DNA from: Kingdonia uniflora
Lineage: Eukaryota > Streptophyta > Magnoliopsida > Ranunculales > Circaeasteraceae
Reading direction: 5' to 3'
Length of the DNA stretch: 64,000 bases
Assembly: GCA_014058105.1 (NCBI GenBank)
Contig: JACGCM010001747.1
Location: forward strand, 2,976,001 to 3,040,000
Shown: piece after piece, positions 10,911-22,149 of the stretch
How the letters are laid out: every line of letters starts with the position of its first letter
How positions within the stretch are numbered: position 1 is the stretch's first letter
Translations under genes and position numbers: made by a program
The notes under the pieces: generated by a model
The model's input: the letters and a program-made list of their open reading frames with translations, nothing else
Database searches by the model: none
Told to the model about the DNA's origin: nothing

Positions 10911-12222
10911 ATGAGTAGCTCATGGCTGTCTCACAACAGCCTTGGTATGCTGATATTGTCAATTATCTTGCTACGCAATGATTACCTGCCCATTGGTCAA
11001 AGTAAGAAATTTTTGCACAAGGTTAGACGTTTTAGTTGGGATGATCCTTATCTTTTTAAGTTTTATTCCAACCAAGTGATTAGGAGATGCATCCCAAATG
11101 ATGAGTTCCATAGTGTACTCACATTTTGCCATACCTTAGCTTGCGGAGGACATTTTAGGACGAAGAAAACTGTTGTAAATTTTTTTTATCTGGTCTTTAT
11201 TGGCCTACCCTTTTTAGTGACGCACATACCTTTTGTTTTAAATGTGATAGTTGCCAGAGGACTGAGAATATTTCTCATCGAAACATGATGCCCTTAAACA
11301 ACATCCTTATTGCTGAACTATTTAATGTTTGGGACATTAACTTTATGGGCCCATTTACTTCTTCTCGCAGTTACCTTTACATTCTAGTTGCAGTCGATTA
11401 TGTTTCTAAATGGGTTGAGGCAGTGCCATGTCAAACAAATGACCATAAGCCCGTGGTAAAAATTTTGAAAACCATTTTTAATCGTTTTGGCACGCCTCGG
11501 GCAATTATTAGTGATGGTGGTAAATATTTTTATAACCGTATCTTTCAAAATCATTTGAAAACTTACTCCATCACTCATAAAGTTGCCACACCTTATCATC
11601 CACAAACAAGTTGTCAAGTCGTAGTATCTAATCGGGAGATCAAAAGAATTTTAGAAAAAAACTATTCGAACCGATCGTAAAGATTGGTCTGATCGTCTTG
11701 ATGATGCCCTTTGGGCATATCTAATAGCTTATAAAACCCTGATTGGTATGTCACCCTATAAACTTGTTTTTGGGAAGGCTTGCCAGTTACCTGTGGAATT
11801 GGAACACAAGGCCGTCTAGGCTACAAAGGCCCTCAACTTTGAAATGGATAAAACCGGATCACATAGAAAACTTCAACTTTCTGAACTTGACGAACTTCAT
11901 CGCAGGGCTTATGAAAATGCAAAAATTTATAAGGAACGAACTAAAGCTTTTCATGAGAAGTCGATTGTTCGTAAAACTTTTGAACCTAATCAGAAAGTGT
12001 TACTCAACAATTCACGGCTACGTTTATTTCTTGGGAAATAACATTCTCGTTGGTACGACCCTTTTTTAGTAAAAACTGTTTACCCTCATGGAGCCGTAAA
12101 GGTGGAGGATCCTAAGAACGGAAATATTTTTAAGGTCAATGGTCAACGATTAAAACCGTACTTAGAGTTCTACAATTTTGATGAAGATATAACATTTCTA
12201 AATGATCGAGTATATCAGAACT
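10911..12222 (+). pseudogene. Ath-A integrase
   Basis: An N-terminal zinc-binding stretch (HTLACGGHF, the HH pair) is followed by a catalytic core: WDINFMGPF (first Asp), IISDGGKYF (second Asp), then [17 protein letters not shown]. In the family that last motif is QVEVSNREI, so the third catalytic residue, Glu, is Val here. The C-terminal part resumes in another frame near 12080 ([15 protein letters not shown], then [13 protein letters not shown]) and stops at about 12222. Several stops and shifts are present. The enzyme would insert cDNA into chromosomes; this copy cannot. Confidence 0.85.
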
Positions 12223-13615
12223 GATATTATGTACCCCTATAGTACCATTATAAATCATTTAAGTATGGGGGTACATTTGTCTGGTTGAAGACGGTAAACT
12301 TATTGCTTCTTGGGAGACAACTCTTGACACATTCAGGTGAGACATTTTAGTTTTCCGCTTCCATTTTTTTTTTCTCCAACATTGAGGGCAATGCCTGATT
12401 TAAGTTAGGGGGTAGGAAACCATTTCTTGATATGCTTTCTGAAGAAAAGTAATAATGGCACTTTGACAATTTATGATATATTTTTGACAAATTTCCAAAC
12501 ACTTAAACTGATTTTACATTGGCATAAATATTATGAAAAAACCTAAATTTTAAAATTGTACCAAGTATACACTATGATATTTTGGAATATCTTAAGCTAG
12601 ATGTACTATCATTTTATTAGCGACTAATTCAAGTTAACTTGGCATATTTTGGAAATGTGCACTTCACTGTAGTTTTGCAATTAATACATTCAATAGATTT
12701 TTGCTCAGTATAAGGGAAATTTAGCATATATGTTAGAAATAGTTTGCTACAAGGGAGACAACTGCCTAAAAATAAGTTTATTCCTAAGAAAAAATAAAAA
12801 ATAAAAAAAAGTCAAATGTACTCTAAAAACTTTCACGCTGCAAGGCTACTCGCATGATTAAGAACTGAAAGAGGAAAAATTAACATCAATCTCGAGTTTA
12901 ACCATGAACTATGTGAAAGAAGCATAAGAAAATGTTACTTATGGGAATCCTGAGTCTAGGTCATGATGGGGCACCACACCCTGGCAACCTTAGCCAACTG
13001 GCAGGGATTATCGACCAAAAACTCTTTGTAATGGAGGCTTCATTAAGAAATAATGTACTCAGTAAGAATTGACTTACAAAATGAAATAAAAAAGTAAAAT
13101 TCTAGAAAGACGAATTGACTAAGGCACTTATCAAACTGACCGTTAAATTTATTCCAGGAAGAACTAGACTACCAAAAACTGAGTAAATTATTCTAGATAA
13201 CGTATTAGGCGATAAAACTATTTTCATTGTACACTCAAATATATCTAAAGAAAAATACTTGAATCTCTTTCTAATCTTGAGGTAGTACCTCTAGTTTCAG
13301 ATAAACTTAATATATTCTTTGGTATACTTAAGAAAATAGCAAGTTTAAGGATTTTTTCATTGGTATATTTTTGTCACAACTAAGTAAGGATAAGTTCACA
13401 GAAAATGAGTCATATGTATTCTAGAATTGCTTAAAATGTCATTATTGACTTTTGTGGGTATAGTCACTGCAAACCCTCACGAGACAACACTCGTCCACCA
13501 GGCTAAACCTTGGGGTTTAACGGCTTATTGCATACGTTAAATGCAACCGCGTGACATGCGAAAATGGTTTTTGTTTACTTTTGCTCGAAGACTAGCCAAA
13601 TATAAGTTCGGGGGT
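12223..13615 (+). other. Ath-A 3' untranslated region with internal purine tract
   Basis: No env-like ORF was found. A purine-rich GTTAGGGGGTAGG lies near 12406. The segment around 12960-13040 (GGGGCACCACACCCTGGCAA) and the stretch before the LTR (GTTCGGGGGTAT at 13607, the likely polypurine primer) are conserved in Ath-B at 22150-23570 on the other strand, which shows that this is element sequence. Confidence 0.7.
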
Positions 13616-14718
13616 ATTATAACTCTTAAATTTATATCTACCTAGTCATTTATTAAATAAATACGACACTAATAGTGTTTTTGTTTGTATTTACAGAAAT
13701 CGGTCACATGATAAACAAGTCGTACATTTTCTGGTTTTTAACGAAGAACAAGGGTGATGCACTTCAACAATGATTCTTATTTGAAGTTGTCAACCAAACG
13801 CCCATGCATGGAAGCCCATTGAAGAGAATTAGATATAGATATTATTCTGATAAGTTATAATATCTATGCATGATTTTAGGTACTGTTTAGGAGATTTTAT
13901 ATTAATGGTGATATTTAGTAACCCTTCCTATACTCTATAAATAGGAGGGGAATCCCACCCATGAGAAATTATCTTAGAGAGTGAAAATATTAAGGTTCAA
14001 TAAGCAATAAAATTCTTGTTCTTCTCTTTTTCTTATTTTTTACTTTTATTGTAGTAATAGTAGTATGTCAATGATCAAAAGGATGAGTAACTAATCTTCT
14101 TAACCAAGGATAGAGGAAGCTCTACCCAATGTAGCCTTAGTGTAGATTGTGTAGCTTAGTTAGAGTAATTACTTTCTCTTTATTCTAGAATATTGCATAT
14201 TTGTATTCCTTCGTCCTATGCTTGACCATAGCTAGGATTAGAGGAATAAAGAATATAAGTAACCATTTTGTTTGGCTATAACAAGATAGGTTAGGAACAT
14301 GGAGAAGAGAACATAATCCATGATTATCAAACGGACCATGGTTGAATAAGTTGGTTTATGGGTAGTTCCCAATCAATAATTATTTTATCTCATGATGTAT
14401 TGCATATACCCGACCAAGGATATGTGATACGGGAATTTGTGAATAGTCTAACTAGGTACATTATCTCAAGGTTACAACGGATGGAGTAGAATTACGCCTT
14501 GGTTTCCTCTCCAATCGTATCAACACCTTTTCTAGTTTTTGTTTTATTTTAATTTATCTACTTATAAAAACCCAAAACTCATTCTTATTGGATAAAATTA
14601 GTAGCTCGAAACATAATTCACACCACTAGTCCCTTGGGATACGACCCTGCTTACCCTTGTACTTAACGGTATACCGTGCGCTTGCGGGTCTTTTAAGATG
14701 CCAGTTTTTAATCGATCA
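13616..14718 (+). repeat. Ath-A 3' LTR (first ~25 bp lost)
   Basis: Matches the minus-strand LTRs at 21024-22149 and 60128-61241 along its length. The family LTR starts TGATAGAC and ends ATCGATCA. Here the opening bases are missing just after the polypurine tract, while the ATCGATCA end at 14718 is intact. A TATA-like CTATAAATAGGAGG lies near 13935. Confidence 0.85.
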
Positions 14719-15199
14719 TAAATCACGAAGTCTTTTACGCTAAAATTAGCCTAAAACTAAATTAGTGCAAAATTTTGAACTTTATTCAATCAGAACTAAG
14801 AAATAAACTTATACCACCATCTCCTTATATAGACCTCAACCCTAATCCTTCTGCCTCTTCAAATTAGAATCTAATTAGACATTAAAGTAAAAACATCTCC
14901 AATAGTTAAGCCATTATTCTTAATAAGCTAAAATAAGAACTCCTTCAACGAGTGGATGACTTGCACTAGGAGATGTTCACATCAAGTAATCTATTTGAAT
15001 ACTATGGTTTTAATGGACATGGAACTTGGCCACTAAACTTTAGTTGTGGACAAGATTTTATGTTTCTTAAGTAAGACCATATTCACCCAATTTTTTGCAT
15101 ACCAAAACGACAAATGTTTTAATGGCAATATTATTCTTATTCAAACATAATTTGTCATTTCTTATCTATCTATTTTGAAGTCTGATTTTTCTGTCATTC
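14719..15199. other. Low-copy flank between Ath-A and the host gene fragment
   Basis: AT-rich. No match to other parts of the window was noticed. It may hold introns or upstream exons of the gene fragment at 15200, but none could be delimited. Confidence 0.4.
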
Positions 15200-15573
15200 A
15201 TGTATGCGAGTCATGATGCATACCGTTTCATCTCCCCAGAAGGAAACCTGGAAGACCTGAAACATATTTCATCAACCAACCGAACTCATTTAAAGTATTA
15301 TTACCAGCTCGTACATGTGTGGTATGTTATCTTCTTTCTCTCCATCTATTTTTTGAAACCTCTCTTTTCCCTTTGTTTGTTTACTGCTGGAAAAGGAAGT
15401 AGGAAAACTGGTTTCTCCTTCTTAAAACTTAAATGTGAAATGCATGACATGTTTCTCTTTATTGATTAGGCTTATTATAGGGTTGATGAAGATCTAGTTT
15501 TAACGAAAAAATTGGTTATTGTTTATGATACTCCAGCAGAAGATACAGTTGCTCAGCACAAGAGTTTAGAAAC
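15200..15573 (+). pseudogene. Host gene fragment, exons upstream of the copia insertion (unidentified)
   Basis: An exon-like frame from 15200 reads AYRFISPEGNLEDLKHISST and continues to about 15310-15321, where GT donors occur (GTACAT or GTATGT). After an intron ending ATTAG, an exon starts at 15470 reading YRVDEDLVLTKKLVIVYDTP and runs to 15573, where the copia LTR begins. The frame continues exactly at 19629 after the element. The composition is that of an ordinary cytosolic protein, with no transposon motif. I do not recognise the family. No ATG or upstream exon could be fixed, so this is a partial gene, disrupted by the insertion. Confidence 0.55.
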
Positions 15574-15761
15574 TGTTGAATATAGAATATACATAATATA
15601 TGATATATACTAAATATAGAATTCTCTAAATATATGATATTCTAACTTAGCGCCCAAGTAATTGTAACTATATAAGGAGAATGTCTTCTTCCATTGTAAT
15701 AATCGAATAATAATAAAGTTAGTCCTTCTCGAATCTCTTATTCTTTTTATTAGTTTCTACA
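15574..15761 (+). repeat. Copia-1 5' LTR
   Basis: 188 bp, TG...CA ends, containing a TATATAAGGAG-type promoter element near 15672 and an AATAATAAAG polyadenylation-like motif near 15708. It pairs with 19436-19623. Confidence 0.92.
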
Positions 15762-15779
15762 TGGCATCAGAGCGGGTTC
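15762..15779 (+). other. Copia-1 primer-binding site
   Basis: TGGCATCAGAGCGGGTTC directly follows the LTR. It corresponds to the copia site for initiator methionine tRNA (usual TGGTATCAGAGC) with one change. Confidence 0.85.
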
Positions 15780-15921
15780 AATAATTGAACCTGGTTCTTT
15801 CGAATTGAATTCCGCTGTGAATTGCTGTCACGAAGCTTAATTATGGTGCGAAGTTCAAAGTTACTGTAGCTGTAGCAGTTCGAAGTACTGTAGCAGATAC
15901 CCAAAAATTGCTGTAACAGTA

Positions 15922-16362
15922 GTGTTCAAAGTTACTGTAGTAGTTCAAAGTAACTGTAGCAGATACCAGAAAATCACTGTAGCAGTTCGCCCAATAGGTT
16001 CTAATGATGATACAACAATGGTATCATCAAACTCAAGCCCTAATTTTCCCATTGCCCAGTCAGGTATGAAAACTAAAGGTAGTGTTTTAGCTGTAAATTC
16101 TTTGAATAGTACTTGGTTAATTGATACTAGTACATCAGATCACATAGTAAATGACTCTAGCATATTATCATTCATTACACCTTCAGCCCAAACCTCTATA
16201 TACATAGTAAATGGTGGTTCCTCACCTATAATTGGAGAAGATTCTACTGACATATCTGAATCCCTGACATTAAACTCTGTCCTTATTATTTCTGCTCTAG
16301 AATATAATATCATGTCTGTCAGTAGGATCACTGTTGTACATACCTGTACTATAACGTTTTAG
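15922..16362 (+). pseudogene. Copia-1 protease region, gag deleted
   Basis: The frame contains STWLIDTSTSDHIVND, the copia protease active site (usual WIIDSGASDHMT), with the Gly position changed to Ser. It begins only about 160 bp after the primer site and there is no UBN2 gag or CCHC knuckle, so roughly 1 kb of gag is deleted. Repeated GTAGCAGTTC-type units between 15850 and 15980 fill the leader. The protease would mature the polyprotein. Confidence 0.75.
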
Positions 16363-16440
16363 CCTTAATTCTATATTTTTCAGGACATAGTTACTCGGCA
16401 GGTTCTTGGTAGTAGTGTTAGAAGAGGCAATCTCTACTAT

Positions 16441-17230
16441 TTGGACCTAACTAATAGTGGAGAGCAGAGAATTCATCAGGTGAATAAAGTAAGAGGAATT
16501 GAAGAAACAAAAGCTAATGTGTGGTTATGGCATCAGCGACTGGGTCATCTCTCTTTCGTGTATCTTCAAAAATTAAATTCGTCGTTATTTTCGAATTGCA
16601 GTATATCAGAGTTTAAGTGTGATATTTATGAACTCACTAAGAGTCATCATATTACATACTCTCCAAGTTTTAATAAAAGTTCAGAACTTTTTAGTATTAT
16701 TCACTCTGATGTATGGGGTCCTGCACATATTCCTTCATTGTCTGAAGCTCGTTATTTTGTGACTTTTATGTATGAGTGTACTCATATGATGTGGGTATCC
16801 CTAATTAACCATAAAAGTAAAGTCTTTAAAGTATTTAAAAAAATTTATCAGATGGTTTTGACCCAATTCCAAAGGAGGATACAAGTGTATCAATCTGATA
16901 ATGGAGGAGAATTTATTAGTAATGACATGTCGGAGTTCTTGAAAAATAAAGGCATTCGACATCAAACCTCTAATGTTTATACCCCACAGCAAAATGGGTT
17001 AGCTGAGAGAATGAATAGACAACTGTTAGAAGTTGTTCGTGCATCTCTTTTTGGAATAAATATGCCATTGAATTATTGGGGAGAAGCGTTAAAATCTGCT
17101 GCTTACTTGATAAACACACCATCTAGGGTCATTGAATTTCAGACCCCCTTCTAAAAACTTCATGATCTTATCACCATCCCTACAATGCCAAACCTAGAAC
17201 CACGTGTTTTTGGATGTGTTGTCTTTGTTC
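16441..17230 (+). pseudogene. Copia-1 pre-integrase and integrase core
   Basis: The frame 16441-17154 has the gag-pre-integrase motif WLWHQRLGHLS with its histidines, then KCDIYELTKSHH, where the usual CxxC has lost its second cysteine. The core follows: IHSDVWGP (first Asp), VYQSDNGGEF (second Asp), and PQQNGLAERMNR (Glu). All three DDE residues are kept. Beyond 17154 the frame is broken by a stop. This enzyme inserts the cDNA into the genome. Confidence 0.88.
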
Positions 17231-17583
17231 ATATACCTAAACATCAGCGATGAAAATTGGATCATTGTGCTCGAAAGTGTGTATTTCTTGGATATGCGAA
17301 TTTTAAAAAGGGTTATCGCTGTTATGATCCTATGGATGGGAAGGTGTATATCTCTTTGGATGTTTCATTTTGAGAATTGGAGGCGTATTTTGCAGGATCT
17401 TCCTTTCAGGGGGAGAAACATAATGATGGTGAAGGAAAGTTCCCTATTATTGGGGATATGTTTCTGGAACTAGAGGATTTAAAAAGTAATTTGAACAGGC
17501 GTAGTAACATAACTGATGATGAAAAGGAAAGTAAAGCAGAACAGATGACAGGGGGAGATTAGGGTATTGAAGATGAACTTCAT

Positions 17584-18882
17584 ATGAATGGAGAGGATAA
17601 AAGGAGAGGGGGAGATCAAGCTGAAGTAATAAAAGTTGCCCGTGACTCCAACATTCTAACATCATCTACCGAAGCACTGCCGCAGAATGTCGAACCTCAA
17701 GTATTACCAAATCCTAACACTGTTAATGATATTCAACCTAGATGTTTAGAAAGGTCTACTAAAGGTATTCCAAAATCTACTTATGAACCAGATATCAATT
17801 CTAAAGCCAAATACCCAATTTATGATTATGTGTCCACTCATAGGTTGGCTAAGTCGTTTACATGCACTATGAATCAATTATCCTCTGTATCTATTCCTAG
17901 TAATTTGCAGGAAGCACTATCAGATCCACGATGGAAGAAAGCCATGAATGAAGAGATGAATGCATTACAGAAGAATTTCACTTGGGAACTTGTTGATAAA
18001 CCCCACGGATATCGTATTGTTGGGTGTCGTTGGATCTTTACTGTAAAGATGAATTCAGATAGAATTATTGATAGGTATAAAGCCAGACTAGTTGCCAAAG
18101 GGTATACGTAGACGTATGGTATGGATTACGAGGAGACCTTCGCCCCAGTGGCAAAGATAAACACTATTCGTGTACTCATTTATCTTACAGCCAATCAAGG
18201 TTGGCTATTACAACAGTTTGACGTGAAGAATGCATTTCTTAATGGAGACTTAGAAGAAGATGCATACACGGAGTTACAACCTGGAGTCACGAATTCTGAA
18301 GGAGAAAAAGTATACAAATTAAAGAAGGCATTGTACAGGTTAAAACAATCTCCATGAGCTTGGTTTGGACGGTTTTCGAAGAACTTGAAGGCATTTGGAT
18401 ATAGATAAAGTAATTTTGATCATACCTTGTTTATAAAACAGAATTGAGGAAAGCTTGCCGCTCTTATTATTTATGTTGATAATATGGTTATTACTGGAAA
18501 TGACTCAGTAAAAATGGAAGCACTGAAGAACTATTTGTCACGGGAATTTGAGATAAAGGATTTGGGACAGTTAAAATACTTCTTAGGCATTGAAGTTGCA
18601 AGATCAAGTCAATGTGTTTTCATGTCTCAACAAAAGTATATATTAGACCTTCTTGCAGAAACTGGGATGCTTGATTGCAAACCGGTAGATAGACTGATTA
18701 AAGTGAATCATCACTTGGGAATATTTCTCGACCAAGTTCCATGTGACAAAGGAAGGTACCAACACTTAGTAGAAAGACTAATTTATCTCTCTTATACTCG
18801 ACCGGATATTGCATATGCCATTAGCGTCGTAAGTCAATTCATGCATAATCCAAGTGAAGAACATATGAAGGCGGTCTTTTGA
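17584..18882 (+). pseudogene. Copia-1 reverse transcriptase
   Basis: Open pieces 17584-18111, 18121-18357 and 18484-18882 are separated by stops (at about 18109, 18355, 18408 and 18447). Motifs in order: NALQKNFTWELVDKP, VGCRWIFTVK, YKARLVAKGYT, FAPVAKINTIRVL, WLLQQFDVKNAFLNGDLEED, LKKALYRLKQSP, IIYVDNMVITG, QLKYFLGIEVARS and YLSYTRPDIAYAISVVSQF. The YVDD box reads YVDN, so the second catalytic Asp is lost. Confidence 0.9.
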
Positions 18883-19371
18883 ATACTAAGGTACTTGAAG
18901 AAATCTTCGGGAAAATGTATCTTATTCAGGAAAGGTGGTGATATAGAAGTAATGGGATACACTGATATAGATTGGGCAAGAGATATGCCGAACATGAGGC
19001 CAACCTCAGGCTATTTCATGTTTGTATGTGGGAATTTGCTGACATTTAAAGCTAAGAAGCAAAAAGTTGTTACAAGATCAAGTGCAGAATCTAAGTTTCG
19101 GGGTATGGCTCATGGAGTATGTGAACTACTATGGATACGGAATATATTGAAGGATCTTGGATTTAAACTCATGAAAGTAATGGATCTACACTGTGACAAT
19201 AAAACAACGATTATGATTGCACACTATCCAATTCAACATGACCGTATGAAACATGTTGATGTAGATTGGTTCATTATCAGAGAAAATATTGACAAAAGGT
19301 GTATATCTTTTCCATTCGTGAAGTCGGAAGATCAACTTGCGGATATTCTTACGAAAGGAGTTTGTGGATGA
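18883..19371 (+). pseudogene. Copia-1 RNase H
   Basis: After a stop at 18880 the frame continues with YTDIDWARDMPNMRPTSGY (usual YSDADWAG...RRSTSGY), SRSSAESKFRGMA, LHCDNKTTI and VDVDWFIIRE. The key acidic residues of the RNase H fold are visible. The frame ends near 19371 with DILTKG, the normal C-terminal motif, just before the polypurine tract. Confidence 0.9.
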
Positions 19372-19435
19372 ATATTTAACGATATGATTGACAAGCTGAG
19401 CATGATTGACATCTATGCTCCATCTTGAGGGAGAG

Positions 19436-19623
19436 TGTTGAATGTAGAATATACCTAATATAGGATGTATACTAAATATAAAATTCTCTAAATATAGGAT
19501 ATTCTTACTTAGCGCCCAAGTAATTGTAACTATATAAGGAGAATGTCTTCTTCTATTGTAATAATCGAATAATAATAAAGTTAGTCATTCTCGAATCTCT
19601 TACTCTTTCTATTAGTTTCTACA
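19436..19623 (+). repeat. Copia-1 3' LTR
   Basis: 188 bp, the same length as the 5' LTR. It is preceded by the purine-rich TTGAGGGAGAG. The differences from the 5' copy are single-base changes, with no indels. Confidence 0.92.
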
Positions 19624-19751
19624 TAAACATCTCCTTCTGTCAAAGAAGATGAAAGACCAACTAAAATAGAAAATGATATAGAGATCGTCAGATCGTTGAT
19701 GACAAAACTAAGGATTAATAGCGACGCATTTCAAAGGAGACCAAGTATCAA
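19624..19751 (+). pseudogene. Host gene fragment, 3' end of the interrupted exon
   Basis: Joining 15573 directly to the base after the TAAAC duplication (19629) gives an uninterrupted frame that continues KSLET into SPSVKEDERPTKIENDIEIV and ends with a stop at 19751 after RRPSIKY. This is the C terminus of the same host protein. No frameshift is needed, which supports both the gene model and the insertion boundaries. Confidence 0.6.
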
Positions 19752-21023
19752 ATATTAAAACCAGTTTACATTCGTGTTGATTTTATTTTTTTTCATATTT
19801 GAGAAGGAATAGGTGTTGGTATTCCGTGTTTAATTATACGATCATTTTGCACTGATTTCATTGCAAGGAGTATTTAAGTTATCTTTTTGCATTTTTGTTA
19901 TTTTATTATAGAAGATATCTGATTAGATACAACCATAATCATTTAGATTTTGAATGTGAATTTTTGGCATTCTAAGTCGGGTTGGAAATTAAAATGCACT
20001 AAGAAGGGAGAAGAGAATCTGCATCTCAGGCATTGAATGTCAAGGAAAAACCACGATGAAAAAATCACGTTCTATAAATTGAAATTTATAATTTACAAAC
20101 TACAATAGCTTCGGTAATCTTTGCAAGAACAATATCCTCCTGCAAAATAATGGAAACGCCATGCATCTCTAAAAATAATTTCACGTTTCGTCATCTATAG
20201 AAGAAAAAAATTTGGTCCAGGTATGATAGAAACTATAGCAGAAGCTATTTCTAGCAATCACAATTAATCTAAAACTAAAACTCACTTTTACTAAATCACA
20301 TAAAATAAATGCCAAAAGACCTAGGGTTTATGAGTTTTCCCCAAACTATACATCACCCTCTCTCTCTCTATAACACTAAGCCTTTCAATAAACTAAGCTT
20401 AGGCTCTTTATTATAAGAGAAAAGACATAGGAAAAATAGAAACCCTAGCTAGACTCTAATTAGGGGACTTTTCCTAATTATAATGCAATTAAAATAAAAT
20501 AAATAAAAATAACTAAAATAGAAAGAGTGATCCTGAGAGGTGGAGAGACGATCGCCTACGTGGGCATCGTAACGACCACGTGATCCATCAAGGTATGACA
20601 ATCTCCACATACTGAAGATTCTTCATGACCAAAGATAATTGCGAGCTTAATTCTCACTTTTCTGTACAATATCTGTTTTTACTATTTGCCAACATCTTAC
20701 AATACAAAGATCTTGTCTGGTGTATAACCCTCACTCTCCATTCGTAAACACAAATCCGAAAAGTTCTTAAAATTACATTTTTAACTTGGTTGCAAAGCGT
20801 TCCCTCATGAGAATATGTATAACTTCTTCTTCACTTCAATCCAGCTCTAGCCTAGGGTTTTCATCAAGCCTTTGGTTTTAGCTAAAACCCTTACATTTAC
20901 AGAGTCCTCCCATCTTCTACATCTAGAATAGAGATTAGATAACAACATATAGCTTCCAGATATTTTTTATTCAAGGCTGAACATATGAGATGGAGACTCT
21001 TCTATTACTTTTATATTTCTATG
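19752..21023. other. Low-copy flank, likely 3' UTR and intergenic DNA
   Basis: The first few hundred bases may be the 3' untranslated region of the interrupted gene. A short CT microsatellite lies near 20353. From about 20270 onward there are CCTAGGGTTT and AAACCCTAG-type words common in plant promoters and UTRs. No ORF or repeat could be assigned. Confidence 0.4.
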
Positions 21024-22149
21024 TGATCGATTATAAACCGACGTCTTAAAAGACCCGCAAGTGCACAATGTACCGTTAACTACAAGGATAAGCGGGGTCG
21101 TATCCCAAGAGACTTGTAGTGCGAATTATATTTCTAGCTACTAATTTAATCCAATAAGAATGAGTTTTGGGTTTTTATTACTAAATAAATTAAAATAAAA
21201 CACAAACTAGAAAATGTGTTCATGCGATTGGAGAGGAAACCATGGCGTGATTCTACTCCATCCATTGTAACCTTGAGATAATGTACCTAGTTAGAGTATT
21301 CATGAATTCCCATATCGCATATCCTTGGTCGGGTATATGCAATACATCATGAGATAAAATAATTATTGATTGGGAACTGCCCTAAACCAACTTATTCAAC
21401 CATGGTCTGGTTGATAAGCATGGATTATGTTCTCTTCTCCATGTTCCTAACCTATCTTGTTATGGTCAAACAAGATGGTTACTTATATTCCTTATTCCTC
21501 TTAATCCTAGTTATGGTGAAACATAGGACGAAGGAATACAAATATGCAATATTTCGGGATAAAGAGAAAGTAATTACTCTAACTAAGCTGCACAATCTAC
21601 ACTAAGGTTATATTGGGTAGAGCTTCCTCTAGCCTTGGCTAAGAAGATTAGCTACTCATCCCTTTGATCATTACCATACTACTATTACTGCGATAAAAGT
21701 AAAAAATAAGAAAAAGAGAAGAACAATAACTTTATTGCTTATTGAACCTTGATATTTTTACTCAACAAGATGATCTCTCATGGGTGGGATTCCCCTTCTA
21801 TTTATAGAGTATAGAAAGGGTTACTAAATATCACCATTAATATAAAATCCCCTAAACAATGCCTAAAATCATGCATAAATATTACAACTCATGAGAATAA
21901 TATCTATATCTAATTCTCTTCAATGGGCTTCCATGCATGGGCCTTTGGTTGACAACTTCAAATGAGAATCATTGTTGGAGTGCATCACCCTTGTTCTTCG
22001 TTAAAACCCAGAAAAATGTACGACTTGTTTATCATGTGACCGATTTCTGTAAATACAAACAAAAGCACTATTAGTGTCACATTTATTTAATAAATGACTA
22101 GGTAGATATAAATTTAGGAGTTGTACACGTAAATATTATGTGTCTATCA
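21024..22149 (-). repeat. Ath-B 3' LTR
   Basis: 1126 bp; on the minus strand it starts TGATAGACAC (at 22149) and ends ATCGATCA (at 21024). It carries the family's conserved GCAAGTGCAC and TACCGTTAA words near 21058-21075. A TATA-like CTATAAATAGAAGG is read on the minus strand near 21808. Confidence 0.9.

Larger units (their letters stand above)
6862..14718 (+). mobile_element. Ath-A: Athila-like Ty3/gypsy retrotransposon, 5'-truncated
   Basis: The order gag, protease, RT, RNase H, integrase, long 3' untranslated region, 3' LTR is that of a Ty3/gypsy element. The gag wording and the very long LTR and leader place it in the Athila/Tat branch. Homology to Ath-C (55436-61241) runs from 6862 through protease. 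The 5' LTR, primer site and gag start are missing. The 3' LTR ends at 14718. Many stops and frameshifts and altered catalytic residues make it inactive. It converges with Ath-B, whose 3' LTR ends at 21024 in the other orientation. Confidence 0.85.
15574..19623 (+). mobile_element. Complete but decayed Ty1/copia element (Copia-1)
   Basis: Two 188-bp LTRs (15574-15761 and 19436-19623) share TGTTGAAT starts and TTTCTACA ends and differ at about 11 positions by eye. The 5' LTR is followed directly by a primer site (TGGCATCAGAGC) and the 3' LTR is preceded by a polypurine tract (TTGAGGGAGAG). The order protease, integrase, RT, RNase H is that of copia. Gag is almost wholly absent. The flanks GAAAC (15569-15573) and TAAAC (19624-19628) look like a decayed 5-bp duplication. 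Confidence 0.92.

Noticed and set aside
12223..13615. Possible env-like gene in Ath-A
   Set aside because: No ORF above about 60 codons and no transmembrane pattern; treated as untranslated region.
14719..21023. tRNA or other structured RNA gene in the low-copy island
   Set aside because: No cloverleaf-compatible stretch with A and B box words was recognised by eye; a covariance-model scan would be needed to be certain.
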